Of a stretch of 64,000 nt of DNA, positions 40,125 to 48,898 are shown in pieces. This stretch comes from Sphingobacterium faecium (lineage in GTDB: Bacteria > Bacteroidota > Bacteroidia > Sphingobacteriales > Sphingobacteriaceae): NCBI RefSeq assembly GCF_003054045.1, contig NZ_QBKH01000002.1:682001-746000 (forward strand), written 5' to 3'. The notes under the pieces are model-generated. The model saw only the letters and a program-made list of their open reading frames with translations. It made no database searches and was not told where the DNA came from. A program made the position numbers and the translations under genes. Each line of letters begins with the position of its first letter. Position 1 is the first letter of the stretch.

Positions 40125-41972
40125 ATGATGAAAATTAAACTTTTATGGATCATGGTTGTGCTGATCAGTTATTTTGATTTATCAGCACAGAGAAACATGG
40201 AGTTTCTCAACAGAGGTATGGTAGGTCTGAAAACAGCGGAGAAATCGGTTTTTTTGAGCTGGAGATTGTTGGGTACGGATGATTATGAAACCGCTTTTAC
40301 GCTTTATAGGCAACAAGGGGATGGTCCTAAACAAAAATTAAATAGGACTCCTTTGATTAAAGGAACTAATTTTTTGGATCAAACTGTTGACCTGAATCAA
40401 GAGGTGATCTATACATTGGCTCTTGTCCAAGCTGGGAAAGAAGTAGAAGTGGATAAAATCACGTTGACTAAAGATCAGCAAATCCAACAATACCTGAATA
40501 TTCCTTTGCAAACTCCAGTTGGATATACACCCGGAGATGTTTCTGTTGGAGATCTGGATGGTGATGGCAGTTACGAATTGATTGTCCACCAAACTGGAAT
40601 TGCTCATGATAATGCGCATAATGGCATTACATCTGAACCTATTTTTCAAGCTTATCAATTGGATGGTACTTTTTTATGGGAAATCAATCTGGGTAAAAAT
40701 ATTCGGGAAGGGGCACATTATACACAATTTATGGTCTATGATCTGGATAATGATGGACGTGCAGAATTGGTTTGTAAAACTGCAGATGGAACAAGAGATG
40801 GGCTGGGTAAGATCATTGGGAATCCTTTAGCAGACTGGCGAGATACGGTAAGGACTTCTATAAATTTTGGAAGGATTTTGACTGGTCCAGAATTTTTAAC
40901 GGTTTTTGATGGTCTGACTGGAGAAGCGGTGAGTACGGTTGATTATCTTCCAGGTCGGGAAGATCTTCGTTCTTGGGGTGATACCAACGGAAATCGTGGC
41001 GATCGCTACTTAGCTGCTGTTGCCTACTTGGATGGGGAGAACCCGAGTGTGATCATGACCAGAGGTTATTATGAAAGAACCGCCTTAGCTGCTTGGGATT
41101 TTAAAGATAAAAAATTAGTGAGTCGTTGGGTTTTTGATACCAAAGGGCGTAAACATCCTTATTCGGGGCAGGGTTATCATAGTTTGTCGGTAGCAGATGT
41201 CGATCAAGATGGTCGGGATGAAATTGTTTTTGGGTCAATGGTAATTGATGATCAGGGTAAGGGTTTGTATAGTACAGGTTTGGGACATGGTGATGCTTTG
41301 CATGTTGGTGATCTTGATCCAGATAGACCAGGTCTAGAAATCTTTGGTATCCATGAATTAAAAGGAGGCAGAAAAGGAATTGGTGTTAGTTTATTAGATG
41401 CAAAGAATGGTGAGCTTTTATTTAAAAATGCGATCGATCAAGATGTTCCGCGTGGAGTAGCTGAAAATATTGATCCCAACCACCGTGGGGCTTACTTGTG
41501 GTGGTTGGGTTCTAAGGATATGTATGACGCGAAAGGAAATATAGTGGGTGTTGCGCCTGGTTCAACTAATTTTCTGATTTGGTGGGATGAGGATCTAAGT
41601 CGGGAATTGCTTAATAGCAATTATATTGAAAAATATAATGCAGGCATTATTTTTACTGCCGAAGGCGCTTCTTCTATTAATGGTACCAAAAAAACGCCTA
41701 ATTTATCTGCAGATATTCTAGGGGATTGGCGCGAAGAACTTATTTTAAGGACAAATGACAATCAAAATCTGCGGATCTATACGACAATTATTCCTACCGA
41801 TCATCGTATCTATACTTTAATGCACGACCCGCAGTATCGTTTGAGTATTGCTTGGCAAAATGTAGCTTATAATCAACCCCCACATACAGGTTATTATCTA
41901 GGCACTGGTATGCATACTCCAGTGAAGCCTATTCTAAAAATTGTAAATCCAAATAGAGAAGTTATCCGATGA
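40125..41972 (+). CDS. PL11 rhamnogalacturonan lyase (YesW/YesX-like)
   Basis: Cuts the alpha-1,4 bond between rhamnose and galacturonate in the RG-I backbone by beta-elimination, leaving unsaturated galacturonate for GH105. The 615 residues include a signal peptide (cut near LSAQ). The mature start RNMEFLNRGMVGLKTAEK is strongly conserved in PL11, as are the Ca-binding propeller segments DLDGDGSYELIVHQTG, DLDNDGRAELVCKTADGTRDG and DVDQDGRDEIVFG. This is the clearest indicator that the locus targets RG-I. The next CE12 frame begins at or just after its stop. Confidence 0.95.
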   Translation: MMKIKLLWIMVVLISYFDLSAQRNMEFLNRGMVGLKTAEKSVFLSWRLLGTDDYETAFTLYRQQGDGPKQKLNRTPLIKGTNFLDQTVDLNQEVIYTLALVQAGKEVEVDKITLTKDQQIQQYLNIPLQTPVGYTPGDVSVGDLDGDGSYELIVHQTGIAHDNAHNGITSEPIFQAYQLDGTFLWEINLGKNIREGAHYTQFMVYDLDNDGRAELVCKTADGTRDGLGKIIGNPLADWRDTVRTSINFGRILTGPEFLTVFDGLTGEAVSTVDYLPGREDLRSWGDTNGNRGDRYLAAVAYLDGENPSVIMTRGYYERTALAAWDFKDKKLVSRWVFDTKGRKHPYSGQGYHSLSVADVDQDGRDEIVFGSMVIDDQGKGLYSTGLGHGDALHVGDLDPDRPGLEIFGIHELKGGRKGIGVSLLDAKNGELLFKNAIDQDVPRGVAENIDPNHRGAYLWWLGSKDMYDAKGNIVGVAPGSTNFLIWWDEDLSRELLNSNYIEKYNAGIIFTAEGASSINGTKKTPNLSADILGDWREELILRTNDNQNLRIYTTIIPTDHRIYTLMHDPQYRLSIAWQNVAYNQPPHTGYYLGTGMHTPVKPILKIVNPNREVIR

Positions 41973-42028
41973 TAAGGCAATTCATAAAAGCAGTTAGCAG
42001 AGATCGTGATTATTTAAAAATAAGTAAT

Positions 42029-42796
42029 ATGTTAAACGTCAGATGGATAATTCTAGTTTTACTAGCTTTCGTATTTATTTCTTTTGTTGCGGATCAATAT
42101 CGACCTACCGTATATTTAATAGGAGATTCTACGGTACGCAATAGTAATCAAGAATATTGGGGATGGGGAACTTTGTTGCCTGAATTTTTAGATAGTAATC
42201 AAGTGAGTGTCAATAATCAGGCTATGGCAGGAAGGAGTACACGTACTTTTGTTAAAGAGGGCCGGTGGGCTAAAGTTGATTCGATGTTGCGACCTGGAGA
42301 CTACCTATTGATCCAGTTTGGACATAATGAAGGGAGCAAGCCTGACACGAGTAAACAAGGATACCGTGGTGTATTGCCTGGTATAGGAACAGATTCAGTG
42401 GTTTTGGATTGGGGAAGTAAGGGCAAAGAAGTGGTATACTCTTATGGTGAAAATTTACGTCGTTTTGTTGTTACAGCAAAGAATAAGGGTGTGACTCCTA
42501 TATTGATTTCTATGATCCCACGTAATCAATGGGATGGTGCAGGTAAAGTAAAACGGGCCGATCGGGATTATGGTCTATGGGCGAGGCAAATTGCAGAAGA
42601 GCAGGGAATCCCATTTCTTGATCTGAATCGTATTACTGCTGATAAATATGATCAACTTGGAGCTGAGTTGGTGAAGAAAAGATTTTTCCCTGGCGATCAT
42701 ACACATACCAATAGAGATGGTGCTATGGAAAACGCGGCCTCTGTTGTTCAAGGTCTTAAAGAAATCCAGAGCTCATTGGTCAATTATTTAAAATAG
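42029..42796 (+). CDS. CE12 rhamnogalacturonan acetylesterase, second copy
   Basis: SGNH-type esterase of about 255 residues that deacetylates RG-I. The ATG at 42029 (MLNVRWIILVLLAFVFISFV) gives a normal signal anchor; an ATG at 41969 overlapping the PL11 stop by 4 bp would add 20 charged residues and is the alternative. Block I is IGDSTVRN, followed by YWGWGTLLPEF, block III FGHNEGSKPD (Glu replaces the usual Asp after HN), and GDHTHTNRDGA with Asp/His. It has no accessory domain. Confidence 0.88.
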   Translation: MLNVRWIILVLLAFVFISFVADQYRPTVYLIGDSTVRNSNQEYWGWGTLLPEFLDSNQVSVNNQAMAGRSTRTFVKEGRWAKVDSMLRPGDYLLIQFGHNEGSKPDTSKQGYRGVLPGIGTDSVVLDWGSKGKEVVYSYGENLRRFVVTAKNKGVTPILISMIPRNQWDGAGKVKRADRDYGLWARQIAEEQGIPFLDLNRITADKYDQLGAELVKKRFFPGDHTHTNRDGAMENAASVVQGLKEIQSSLVNYLK

Positions 42797-43019
42797 GCTT
42801 AATGATGACGAGCAATTTGCTATCAGTATAAACTCTTGGGATGGATAAGGGTATTGACCAAGGATCAGTTGCGGATTGGAAGACGAGTTGTGAATGTTTG
42901 ATGAATTGCCGGAAGTTGTTGAAGTGCATATACTTTTTGTACAAGTAGCAGGATAAAAATAGATGTAGATTCTTGAAGCAAAATAAAGTCTTCATCTATG
43001 ATTTTTAAAACATATTGAA

Positions 43020-43814
43020 ATGAATATTGGGAATAAATTAAAATTATTAAATCTTGTTGGACTGCTATTTGCATTTTTTAGTATGTCATTTTTACTAAAG
43101 GAAAATAAACCAACTTTTTTTATAATCGGAGACTCTACGGTAAAAAATGGACAAGGTAACGGATCTAATGGTCAGTGGGGATGGGGAAGTTTTATGGATC
43201 CCTATTTTGATCTTTCTCAGATTCATGTGAAAAATGAAGCGTTAGGAGGTACAAGTACAAGGACTTTTTATAATAATCCAAAATTATGGCAACAGGTGTT
43301 AGATCGTATTCGACCAGGAGATTTTGTGATCATGCAATTTGGACATAATGACTCAAGTCCCATTGTCGATACCTTACGTGCAAGAGGAACAATTAAAGGT
43401 AATGGTAATGAGTATCAAGAGGTATATAATCCCTTATTGAAGCAACATGAGGTTGTTTATAGTTATGGTTTTTATCTGCGACGTTTTGTAAAAAATATAA
43501 AGGATAAGGGGGCTACGGCGATTATTTGTTCTCCTGTTCCTCGGAATAGCTGGAATGGTCAGTACGTTAAATCATCTGAGTACGCGATTTGGGCTGCTGA
43601 AGCAGCTCAAAATTCGGGTAGCTTTTTTATCCCATTACAGGATTTGGTCATTGCTGAATATGAGAAACTAGGAAAAGAAAAAGTTGAAACTACCTATTTT
43701 GATACTAAAGATGCAACTCATACCCTACAAGCTGGTGCTCTATTGAATGCAAAGCTCGTTGCGCAACAGCTAAAACTTCAATCCCGCATCGGTATTAAAA
43801 AATTTATGAAATAA
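43020..43814 (+). CDS. CE12 rhamnogalacturonan acetylesterase, third copy
   Basis: A 264-residue SGNH esterase with an N-terminal hydrophobic segment (LVGLLFAFFSMSFLL). Its motifs are IGDSTVKNGQGN, QWGWGSFMDPYFD, FGHNDSSP and the Asp/His pair in DATHTLQAGA. It resembles the preceding CE12 gene in layout (EVVYSYGFYLRRFVKNIKDKG matches EVVYSYGENLRRFVVTAKNKG), so the two are probably an old tandem duplication. A 223-bp spacer separates them. A strong terminator follows 10 bp after the stop. Confidence 0.88.
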   Translation: MNIGNKLKLLNLVGLLFAFFSMSFLLKENKPTFFIIGDSTVKNGQGNGSNGQWGWGSFMDPYFDLSQIHVKNEALGGTSTRTFYNNPKLWQQVLDRIRPGDFVIMQFGHNDSSPIVDTLRARGTIKGNGNEYQEVYNPLLKQHEVVYSYGFYLRRFVKNIKDKGATAIICSPVPRNSWNGQYVKSSEYAIWAAEAAQNSGSFFIPLQDLVIAEYEKLGKEKVETTYFDTKDATHTLQAGALLNAKLVAQQLKLQSRIGIKKFMK

Positions 43815-43824
43815 ATGATGTTAG

Positions 43825-43850
43825 AAATGGGCTATCTAGCCCATTTTTTT
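43825..43850 (+). terminator. Terminator after the third CE12 gene
   Basis: Perfect 10-bp stem AAATGGGCTA (43825-43834) / TAGCCCATTT (43837-43846) with a 2-base loop and a seven-T run. Confidence 0.92.
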
Positions 43851-44075
43851 GTGCTTTTAGTTGATCCATCAGGATACCTCAGGATGCGCAAATCCTAAAA
43901 TAAGTGTATACTAGCTATTTGAAAACCGGTACTAAATCTGAATATCGTTGATCCATATTCTTATTCCTTATTATTTTATGATCTTAAACGACAAAATAAC
44001 GTAACGAAGAATAAATGCTGTACTTCTATTTTAGTATTTCGGAGGATATTATTATAAAACTATTCCATTATAAAT

Positions 44076-45236
44076 ATGAAAAAAACAAAACACTGGTGTT
44101 ATATCCTTGTGCTATTTGCTATCGTCACCATAGCAGGATGTGCTAGCGCTAAGCAGGTGAAAGCTCCATCTCAGAACATATCTTCCAGTCAGGTGTTGCA
44201 GTCGTTGAGATTGACAAATCGTTATTTTATGGATAAATGGCCCGATACGGGAAAGCCTATTTATACGAACAGGTGGCGCCCCAGTAATATCTGGACAAGA
44301 GCTGTTTATTATGAAGGCTTGATGGCATTATATCAAATCGATCCTGATCAGAGCTACTATAATTATGCTGTAGATTGGGGAAATAAACATAAGTGGGGCA
44401 TGCGCAATGGTGTCGAAACACGAAATGCAGATGATCAGGCTTGTGGTCAAACCTATTTGGATCTTTATGAAATAGATCCACAACCGCAGCGGATTAAGGA
44501 TATTAAGGACAATATTGATTTTATCATACAATCGGGTAAAGTCGATGATTGGACATGGATAGATGCCATTCAGATGGGTATGCCTGTTTTTGCAAAATTA
44601 GGTGTCATGAATAACGATAAGACCTATTTTGAGTATATGTATAAAATGTACCACCATTCAAAAGTTATTGAGGGTGGAGGACTGTACAATAAGGCCGATA
44701 AATTGTGGTGGCGAGACAAAGATTTTGTTCCACCTTATCAGGAGCCTAATGGACAAGATTGTTATTGGTCAAGAGGAAATGGTTGGGTGGTAGCGGCTTT
44801 GGTTCGTGTGTTGGATTTGATTCCTCAAGACGAGGCTCATCGGGCTGAGTATCTTCAAGATTATAAGGATTTAATGGAAGCTCTATTGCCTATACAGCGA
44901 GCAGATGGCTTTTGGAATGTAAGTTTACATGATGCTAATCATTTTGGAGGAAGAGAAACCTCAGGTACCGCTTTATTTGTATATGGTATGGCTTGGGGAA
45001 TTAATAAAGGTATTTTAGATGAAAAAACATATCGACCAGTTGTTGAAAAAGCTTGGATAGCTATGTCTAATGAAGCCATTCATCCTTCTGGTTTTCTAGG
45101 CTTTATGCAAGGGACCGGTAAGGAACCAAAGGATGGACAACCCGTAAGTTTTTCAAGTATGCCCGATTTTGAAGATTATGGTTTGGGGTGTTTCTTGTTG
45201 GGGGGAACAGAGGTTTATAAGATGCTGAATAAATAA
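44076..45236 (+). CDS. GH105 unsaturated uronyl hydrolase, lipoprotein form (third copy)
   Basis: A 386-residue (alpha/alpha)6-barrel enzyme expected to remove unsaturated galacturonate from RG-I oligosaccharides. It has a lipobox ending at Cys22 (TIAGC), so it is membrane-anchored, unlike the copies at 14220 and 32810. ADDQACGQTYLDLY and WIDAIQMGMPVF (catalytic Asp163) match YteR-like GH105 closely, and CYWSRGNGWVVAALVRVLDLIP and ETSGTALFVYGMAWGINKGIL follow. It leads the transcription unit with rhamnose mutarotase and GH106. Confidence 0.9.
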   Translation: MKKTKHWCYILVLFAIVTIAGCASAKQVKAPSQNISSSQVLQSLRLTNRYFMDKWPDTGKPIYTNRWRPSNIWTRAVYYEGLMALYQIDPDQSYYNYAVDWGNKHKWGMRNGVETRNADDQACGQTYLDLYEIDPQPQRIKDIKDNIDFIIQSGKVDDWTWIDAIQMGMPVFAKLGVMNNDKTYFEYMYKMYHHSKVIEGGGLYNKADKLWWRDKDFVPPYQEPNGQDCYWSRGNGWVVAALVRVLDLIPQDEAHRAEYLQDYKDLMEALLPIQRADGFWNVSLHDANHFGGRETSGTALFVYGMAWGINKGILDEKTYRPVVEKAWIAMSNEAIHPSGFLGFMQGTGKEPKDGQPVSFSSMPDFEDYGLGCFLLGGTEVYKMLNK

Positions 45237-45328
45237 CATATCTTAAGATACCCAATTTGAGGTGGAATCTGATGATAAGAGGAGAATAATGAAAATATAA
45301 AGTGAGATGCAAGTCTACTATTGGATTA

Positions 45329-45354
45329 TGCTCATGGTAGAAGATGCATGAGCA
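45329..45354 (+). promoter_or_regulatory. Hairpin between GH105 and rhaM
   Basis: 8-bp stem TGCTCATG / CATGAGCA with a 10-base loop in the 147-bp spacer. There is no T run, so it is more likely an mRNA element than a terminator. Confidence 0.4.
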
Positions 45355-45383
45355 AAATTAGTATTGAAAAAAAATAAAGTATA

Positions 45384-45695
45384 ATGGAAAAAGTAGCTTT
45401 TAAAATGAAATTAAAGCCAGGAATGCTGGAAGAATATAAAAAAAGACATCAGGAGATCTGGCCAAAATTGGTTGATTTACTTCATTATAATGGGATTTCT
45501 GATTATACTATTTTTCTCGATGAAGAAACGGATACACTTTTTGCTGTGCAACGTCTTTCTGGTCATTCTTCTCAAGATTTGGGTAATGAAGTCATTGTTC
45601 AGAAGTGGTGGCTATATATGCGCGATCTGATGGAAGTGAATCCGGATAATTCACCCATATCAAAAAATCTACAACATGTATTTCATATGGATTAA
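45384..45695 (+). CDS. rhaM: L-rhamnose mutarotase
   Basis: Interconverts the alpha and beta anomers of L-rhamnose, supplying the form used by the isomerase. The 103 residues match the RhaM/YiiL family: KRHQEIWPKLVDLL with the conserved His, NGISDYTIFLDEETDTLFAV with the conserved Tyr, and QKWWLYMRDLME with the Trp pair. There is no signal peptide, so it is cytoplasmic. It lies apart from the main rhamnose operon, next to the alpha-rhamnosidase that releases the sugar, 24 bp before the GH106 gene. Confidence 0.93.
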   Translation: MEKVAFKMKLKPGMLEEYKKRHQEIWPKLVDLLHYNGISDYTIFLDEETDTLFAVQRLSGHSSQDLGNEVIVQKWWLYMRDLMEVNPDNSPISKNLQHVFHMD

Positions 45696-45719
45696 TGAAC
45701 TGGAGATAAAGAAAACAAT

Positions 45720-48503
45720 ATGAAAAAAATATATGTGTTTTTGTTGATTGCATGTGCTATGAATATGGGTGGTCAATGTTATGGTCAAAATCTTTGGCCC
45801 CAAGTTACTAAGGAGATGAAACCTTGGACAAGATGGTGGTGGCTGGGATCTGCTGTAGATAAGGAAAACATAGCACGTGAATTGACATTGCTGGAAAAAA
45901 GTGGATTTGGTGGAGTAGAAATTACGCCTATTTATGGGGCGAAGGGCTTCGAAAATAAATACATCAATTTCCTTTCTCCAAAATGGATGGATATACTGAA
46001 CGCAACAACAGATAAAGCGACTAAACTCGGTATGGGGGTCGACATGAATTTGGGTACAGGCTGGCCATTTGGCGGTCCGCAAATCCAAGAAAAGGATGCT
46101 GCTACGAAATTGATATTGGAAGAAATCGTTTTGAAAAAGGGAGAACAACTCACATTTCCTTTGAAACCACAAGATGCCAAACATAAATATGCGGCATTGC
46201 AAGCTCTACGAGCTTATGCAGCAGGCAATAAGGAGATCAATCTTGACGTGGATATGGATCGTATTTCTGGCTATTGGACAGCTCCTGAAGATGTTAGAAT
46301 ATGGGCATTATTTACTGCAAGGACCCATCAGAAAGTAAAGAGGGCAGCTCCTGGTGGTGAAGGCTATACGCTTGACCATCTAGGGAGTCAATCCGTAAAA
46401 AACTATTTAAATAGATTTGACCATGCATTTGATCATAAAAATTTAAAAGTCAGAGCTTTCTTTAATGATAGTTATGAAGTTTATGGTGCAAACTGGACGG
46501 ATACTTTCTTATTGGAATTTGATCGGATGAAGGGATATAAATTACAAGACCACCTGTTGGATTTTGCGGGGAAGGGTGGAGATGTCAATAAGACGGCAAG
46601 AATTAAATCTGATTACAGAGAGGTGGTCGATATGTTGTTAACTAAAAATTTTTTAACTCCTTTTACAACATTTGCACAGCAAAATGGAGCACTATCTAAA
46701 AATCAAGCACACGGTTCACCGGGTAATTTGATTGATCTATATGCAGCTACCGATATTGCTGAATGCGAAACATTTGGTTCTAGTTATTTTCAAATTCCTG
46801 GTTTAAGAAGGGATTCGGCGGATGTCAGAAATGTAGATCCCGATCCAATGATGGCAAAATTTGCTACTTCGGCAACAAATGTATATGGAAAAAAATATAC
46901 CTCTTCGGAAACATTTACTTGGTTAACCGAGCATTTTAAAACCTCTTTATCTCAAACCAAACCTGAGGTCGAACAATTATTTCTTGCCGGTGTCAATCAT
47001 ATATTCTATCACGGTACGACCTATTCACCTCAAGAAGTACCTTATCCAGGCTGGTTGTTTTATGCTTCTGTTAATTTTGTTCCTCACAACTCTTTTTGGG
47101 ATCATCTTTCCGGCTTAAACCAATACATTACACGTGTGCAGTCTGTGTTACAGTCGACGAAGGCAAATCATGAATTATTGGTTTACTGGCCTGTATATGA
47201 TCTGTGGAATGATGCAGAGAAATTGCAGCATGCATCGCATAGTGATGATGGGAAAGAAGTATGGGATAAAGCTTTGAAAGTCCATGATGTTGATGACTGG
47301 TTACACCCAACAGCTTTTTATAAGGAAAGCATAAAATTGCAACGACGTGGTTATAGTTTCGATTTTGCAAGTGATCATATTTTGAATCAATCCATAATCA
47401 AGGAAAATCATATTTTAACTTCTAAGGAGGCTCATCCTTATCAAGCGATCTATATTCCAGCTTGTCATTATTTTTCGGAAAACACAATGAAGAAAATATT
47501 GCAGTTAGCCGAAGATGGTGCTACGATAATTTTTCAAGCCATACCTAAGGAAGTTCCAGGTTTTAGTCAATTGGAGAAACGTACTGCTATGCTTCAGCAA
47601 TATATCGGTTTGTTAGGATTTGATCAGGAAAATAAAAATCAATATACTGCTTATGGAAAAGGAAAAATTTATTTGACTGCGGATATCCATACTGCTTTAG
47701 AAACAGAAAATATTTTTCCTGAAAGAGTCAGTCAAACTGGATTAAAGTTTACGCGTCGTATTTCAGAGGATCAGATTTATTATTATTTAGTAAATCATGG
47801 TTCAGAAACTGTCGATAAAACTATTGAGCTTAATGCAAAAAGTAATTATTATTCTCTACTGGATCCACAAACGGGTAAGATCTATGCATTGACACCTACA
47901 GCGGGAAAAATTCGTGTGCAGATCCAACCCGGATATTCTTGGATCATTTTAGTTTCTCCAAATCAAAAGACCGATAAGGTATATGTTTATATGGATTATT
48001 TACATTCGGAAGTACAGCTGACTGCGCCATGGAAAGTTAACTTTATTGCGGGGGGGCCAACCTTACCTCATTCAAGAAACGTAAAAACCTTATCCTCTTG
48101 GACCAAGTGGGATGATCAAGAAGCTATTAATTTTTCGGGTACAGCTGCTTATGAAACCAGCTTTTCTCTGAAAAAAAATGATGGAAAACGCTATCTATTG
48201 AAATTGGGAAGAGTGGCTGAAAGTGCTCGGGTATTTATTAACGGTCAAGATGCTGGGATTTTGTGGTCCATTCCATTTCAGACCAATATCGAACAATTTT
48301 TGGTTGATGGTGAAAATAATATACGTATTGAGGTTGCTAATTTAATGGCTAACCGGATGCGTTATTTAGACAAAAATAAAGTTTCATGGCGAAACTATCA
48401 TGAAATCAATTTTGTCAATATCAATTATAAAGAATTTGATGCTAGTGATTGGGAACCCATGGATAGTGGGTTGATCGGGCCTGTTGAGCTTTTTAGTTAT
48501 TGA
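45720..48503 (+). CDS. GH106 alpha-L-rhamnosidase
   Basis: Exported inverting enzyme of 927 residues that takes terminal L-rhamnose from RG-I oligosaccharides or side chains. A signal peptide (cut near CYGQ) is followed by the GH106 signature KPWTRWWWLGSAVDKENIA, ELTLLEKSGFGGVEITPIYG and MGVDMNLGTGWPFGGP. The middle has FNDSYEVYGANWTD and SSETFTWLTEHFK, and the last ~150 residues form a galactose-binding-like beta domain (RYLLKLGRVAESARVFINGQ). With GH105 and rhaM in the same unit, it alternates with GH105 to strip RG-I oligosaccharides. Confidence 0.95.
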   Translation: MKKIYVFLLIACAMNMGGQCYGQNLWPQVTKEMKPWTRWWWLGSAVDKENIARELTLLEKSGFGGVEITPIYGAKGFENKYINFLSPKWMDILNATTDKATKLGMGVDMNLGTGWPFGGPQIQEKDAATKLILEEIVLKKGEQLTFPLKPQDAKHKYAALQALRAYAAGNKEINLDVDMDRISGYWTAPEDVRIWALFTARTHQKVKRAAPGGEGYTLDHLGSQSVKNYLNRFDHAFDHKNLKVRAFFNDSYEVYGANWTDTFLLEFDRMKGYKLQDHLLDFAGKGGDVNKTARIKSDYREVVDMLLTKNFLTPFTTFAQQNGALSKNQAHGSPGNLIDLYAATDIAECETFGSSYFQIPGLRRDSADVRNVDPDPMMAKFATSATNVYGKKYTSSETFTWLTEHFKTSLSQTKPEVEQLFLAGVNHIFYHGTTYSPQEVPYPGWLFYASVNFVPHNSFWDHLSGLNQYITRVQSVLQSTKANHELLVYWPVYDLWNDAEKLQHASHSDDGKEVWDKALKVHDVDDWLHPTAFYKESIKLQRRGYSFDFASDHILNQSIIKENHILTSKEAHPYQAIYIPACHYFSENTMKKILQLAEDGATIIFQAIPKEVPGFSQLEKRTAMLQQYIGLLGFDQENKNQYTAYGKGKIYLTADIHTALETENIFPERVSQTGLKFTRRISEDQIYYYLVNHGSETVDKTIELNAKSNYYSLLDPQTGKIYALTPTAGKIRVQIQPGYSWIILVSPNQKTDKVYVYMDYLHSEVQLTAPWKVNFIAGGPTLPHSRNVKTLSSWTKWDDQEAINFSGTAAYETSFSLKKNDGKRYLLKLGRVAESARVFINGQDAGILWSIPFQTNIEQFLVDGENNIRIEVANLMANRMRYLDKNKVSWRNYHEINFVNINYKEFDASDWEPMDSGLIGPVELFSY

Positions 48504-48637
48504 AAATAAAGTTTTATATCTGACTAAGAGTTTCGTATTGGCGAGGTTCTAGTTTTTAGTATAGATCAGGTATTATTATCATTTTGTTTAGTGTTAATTA
48601 CTTGGTTTATTGATTATTACCTCTCTTGTTGATGTGG
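48504..48637 (+). other. Short 3' spacer after GH106
   Basis: Non-coding sequence between the GH106 stop and its terminator. No feature is recognised. Confidence 0.4.
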
Positions 48638-48672
48638 GAGCCACCTTTTAAGCAAAAGGTGGCTCTTTTTTT
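48638..48672 (+). terminator. Terminator after GH106
   Basis: Perfect 12-bp stem (48638-48649 with 48654-48665), 4-base loop and a run of seven T. Confidence 0.93.
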
Positions 48673-48674
48673 AT

Positions 48675-48730
48675 AATCCTGAACAGAATTGGCAGGATTG
48701 AGCAGGATGGATAATTTATCTTATCCTTCT
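48675..48730. repeat. CAGGAT-type intergenic repeat
   Basis: ATCCTGAACAG, GGCAGGATTG and AGCAGGATGG follow each other here, with GGAT/ATCC ends. A related tract with CAGGATACCTCAGGATGCG lies at 43870-43890. Both stand just after a terminator. They may belong to a dispersed short repeat family, which I could not test. Confidence 0.35.
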
Positions 48731-48898
48731 ACATTTATACATCATTATAAATCTAGAAAGGTCTTGGTTGAAACTGTAACCAGTAGTTGACAAGGGAATA
48801 ATCACTTTAGCTTTTCTATGTAACCATTGCTTAATACTGATTTTTTATATAAAAAAATCGATAGAAATAATATCTAATTACATCTAAATTATAACCAA
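48731..48898 (+). promoter_or_regulatory. Upstream region of the second susC
   Basis: About 170 bp of AT-rich, non-coding DNA that should hold the promoter of the second susCD pair. No exact TAnnTTTG element was found, which would fit an activator-dependent promoter. Confidence 0.3.
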
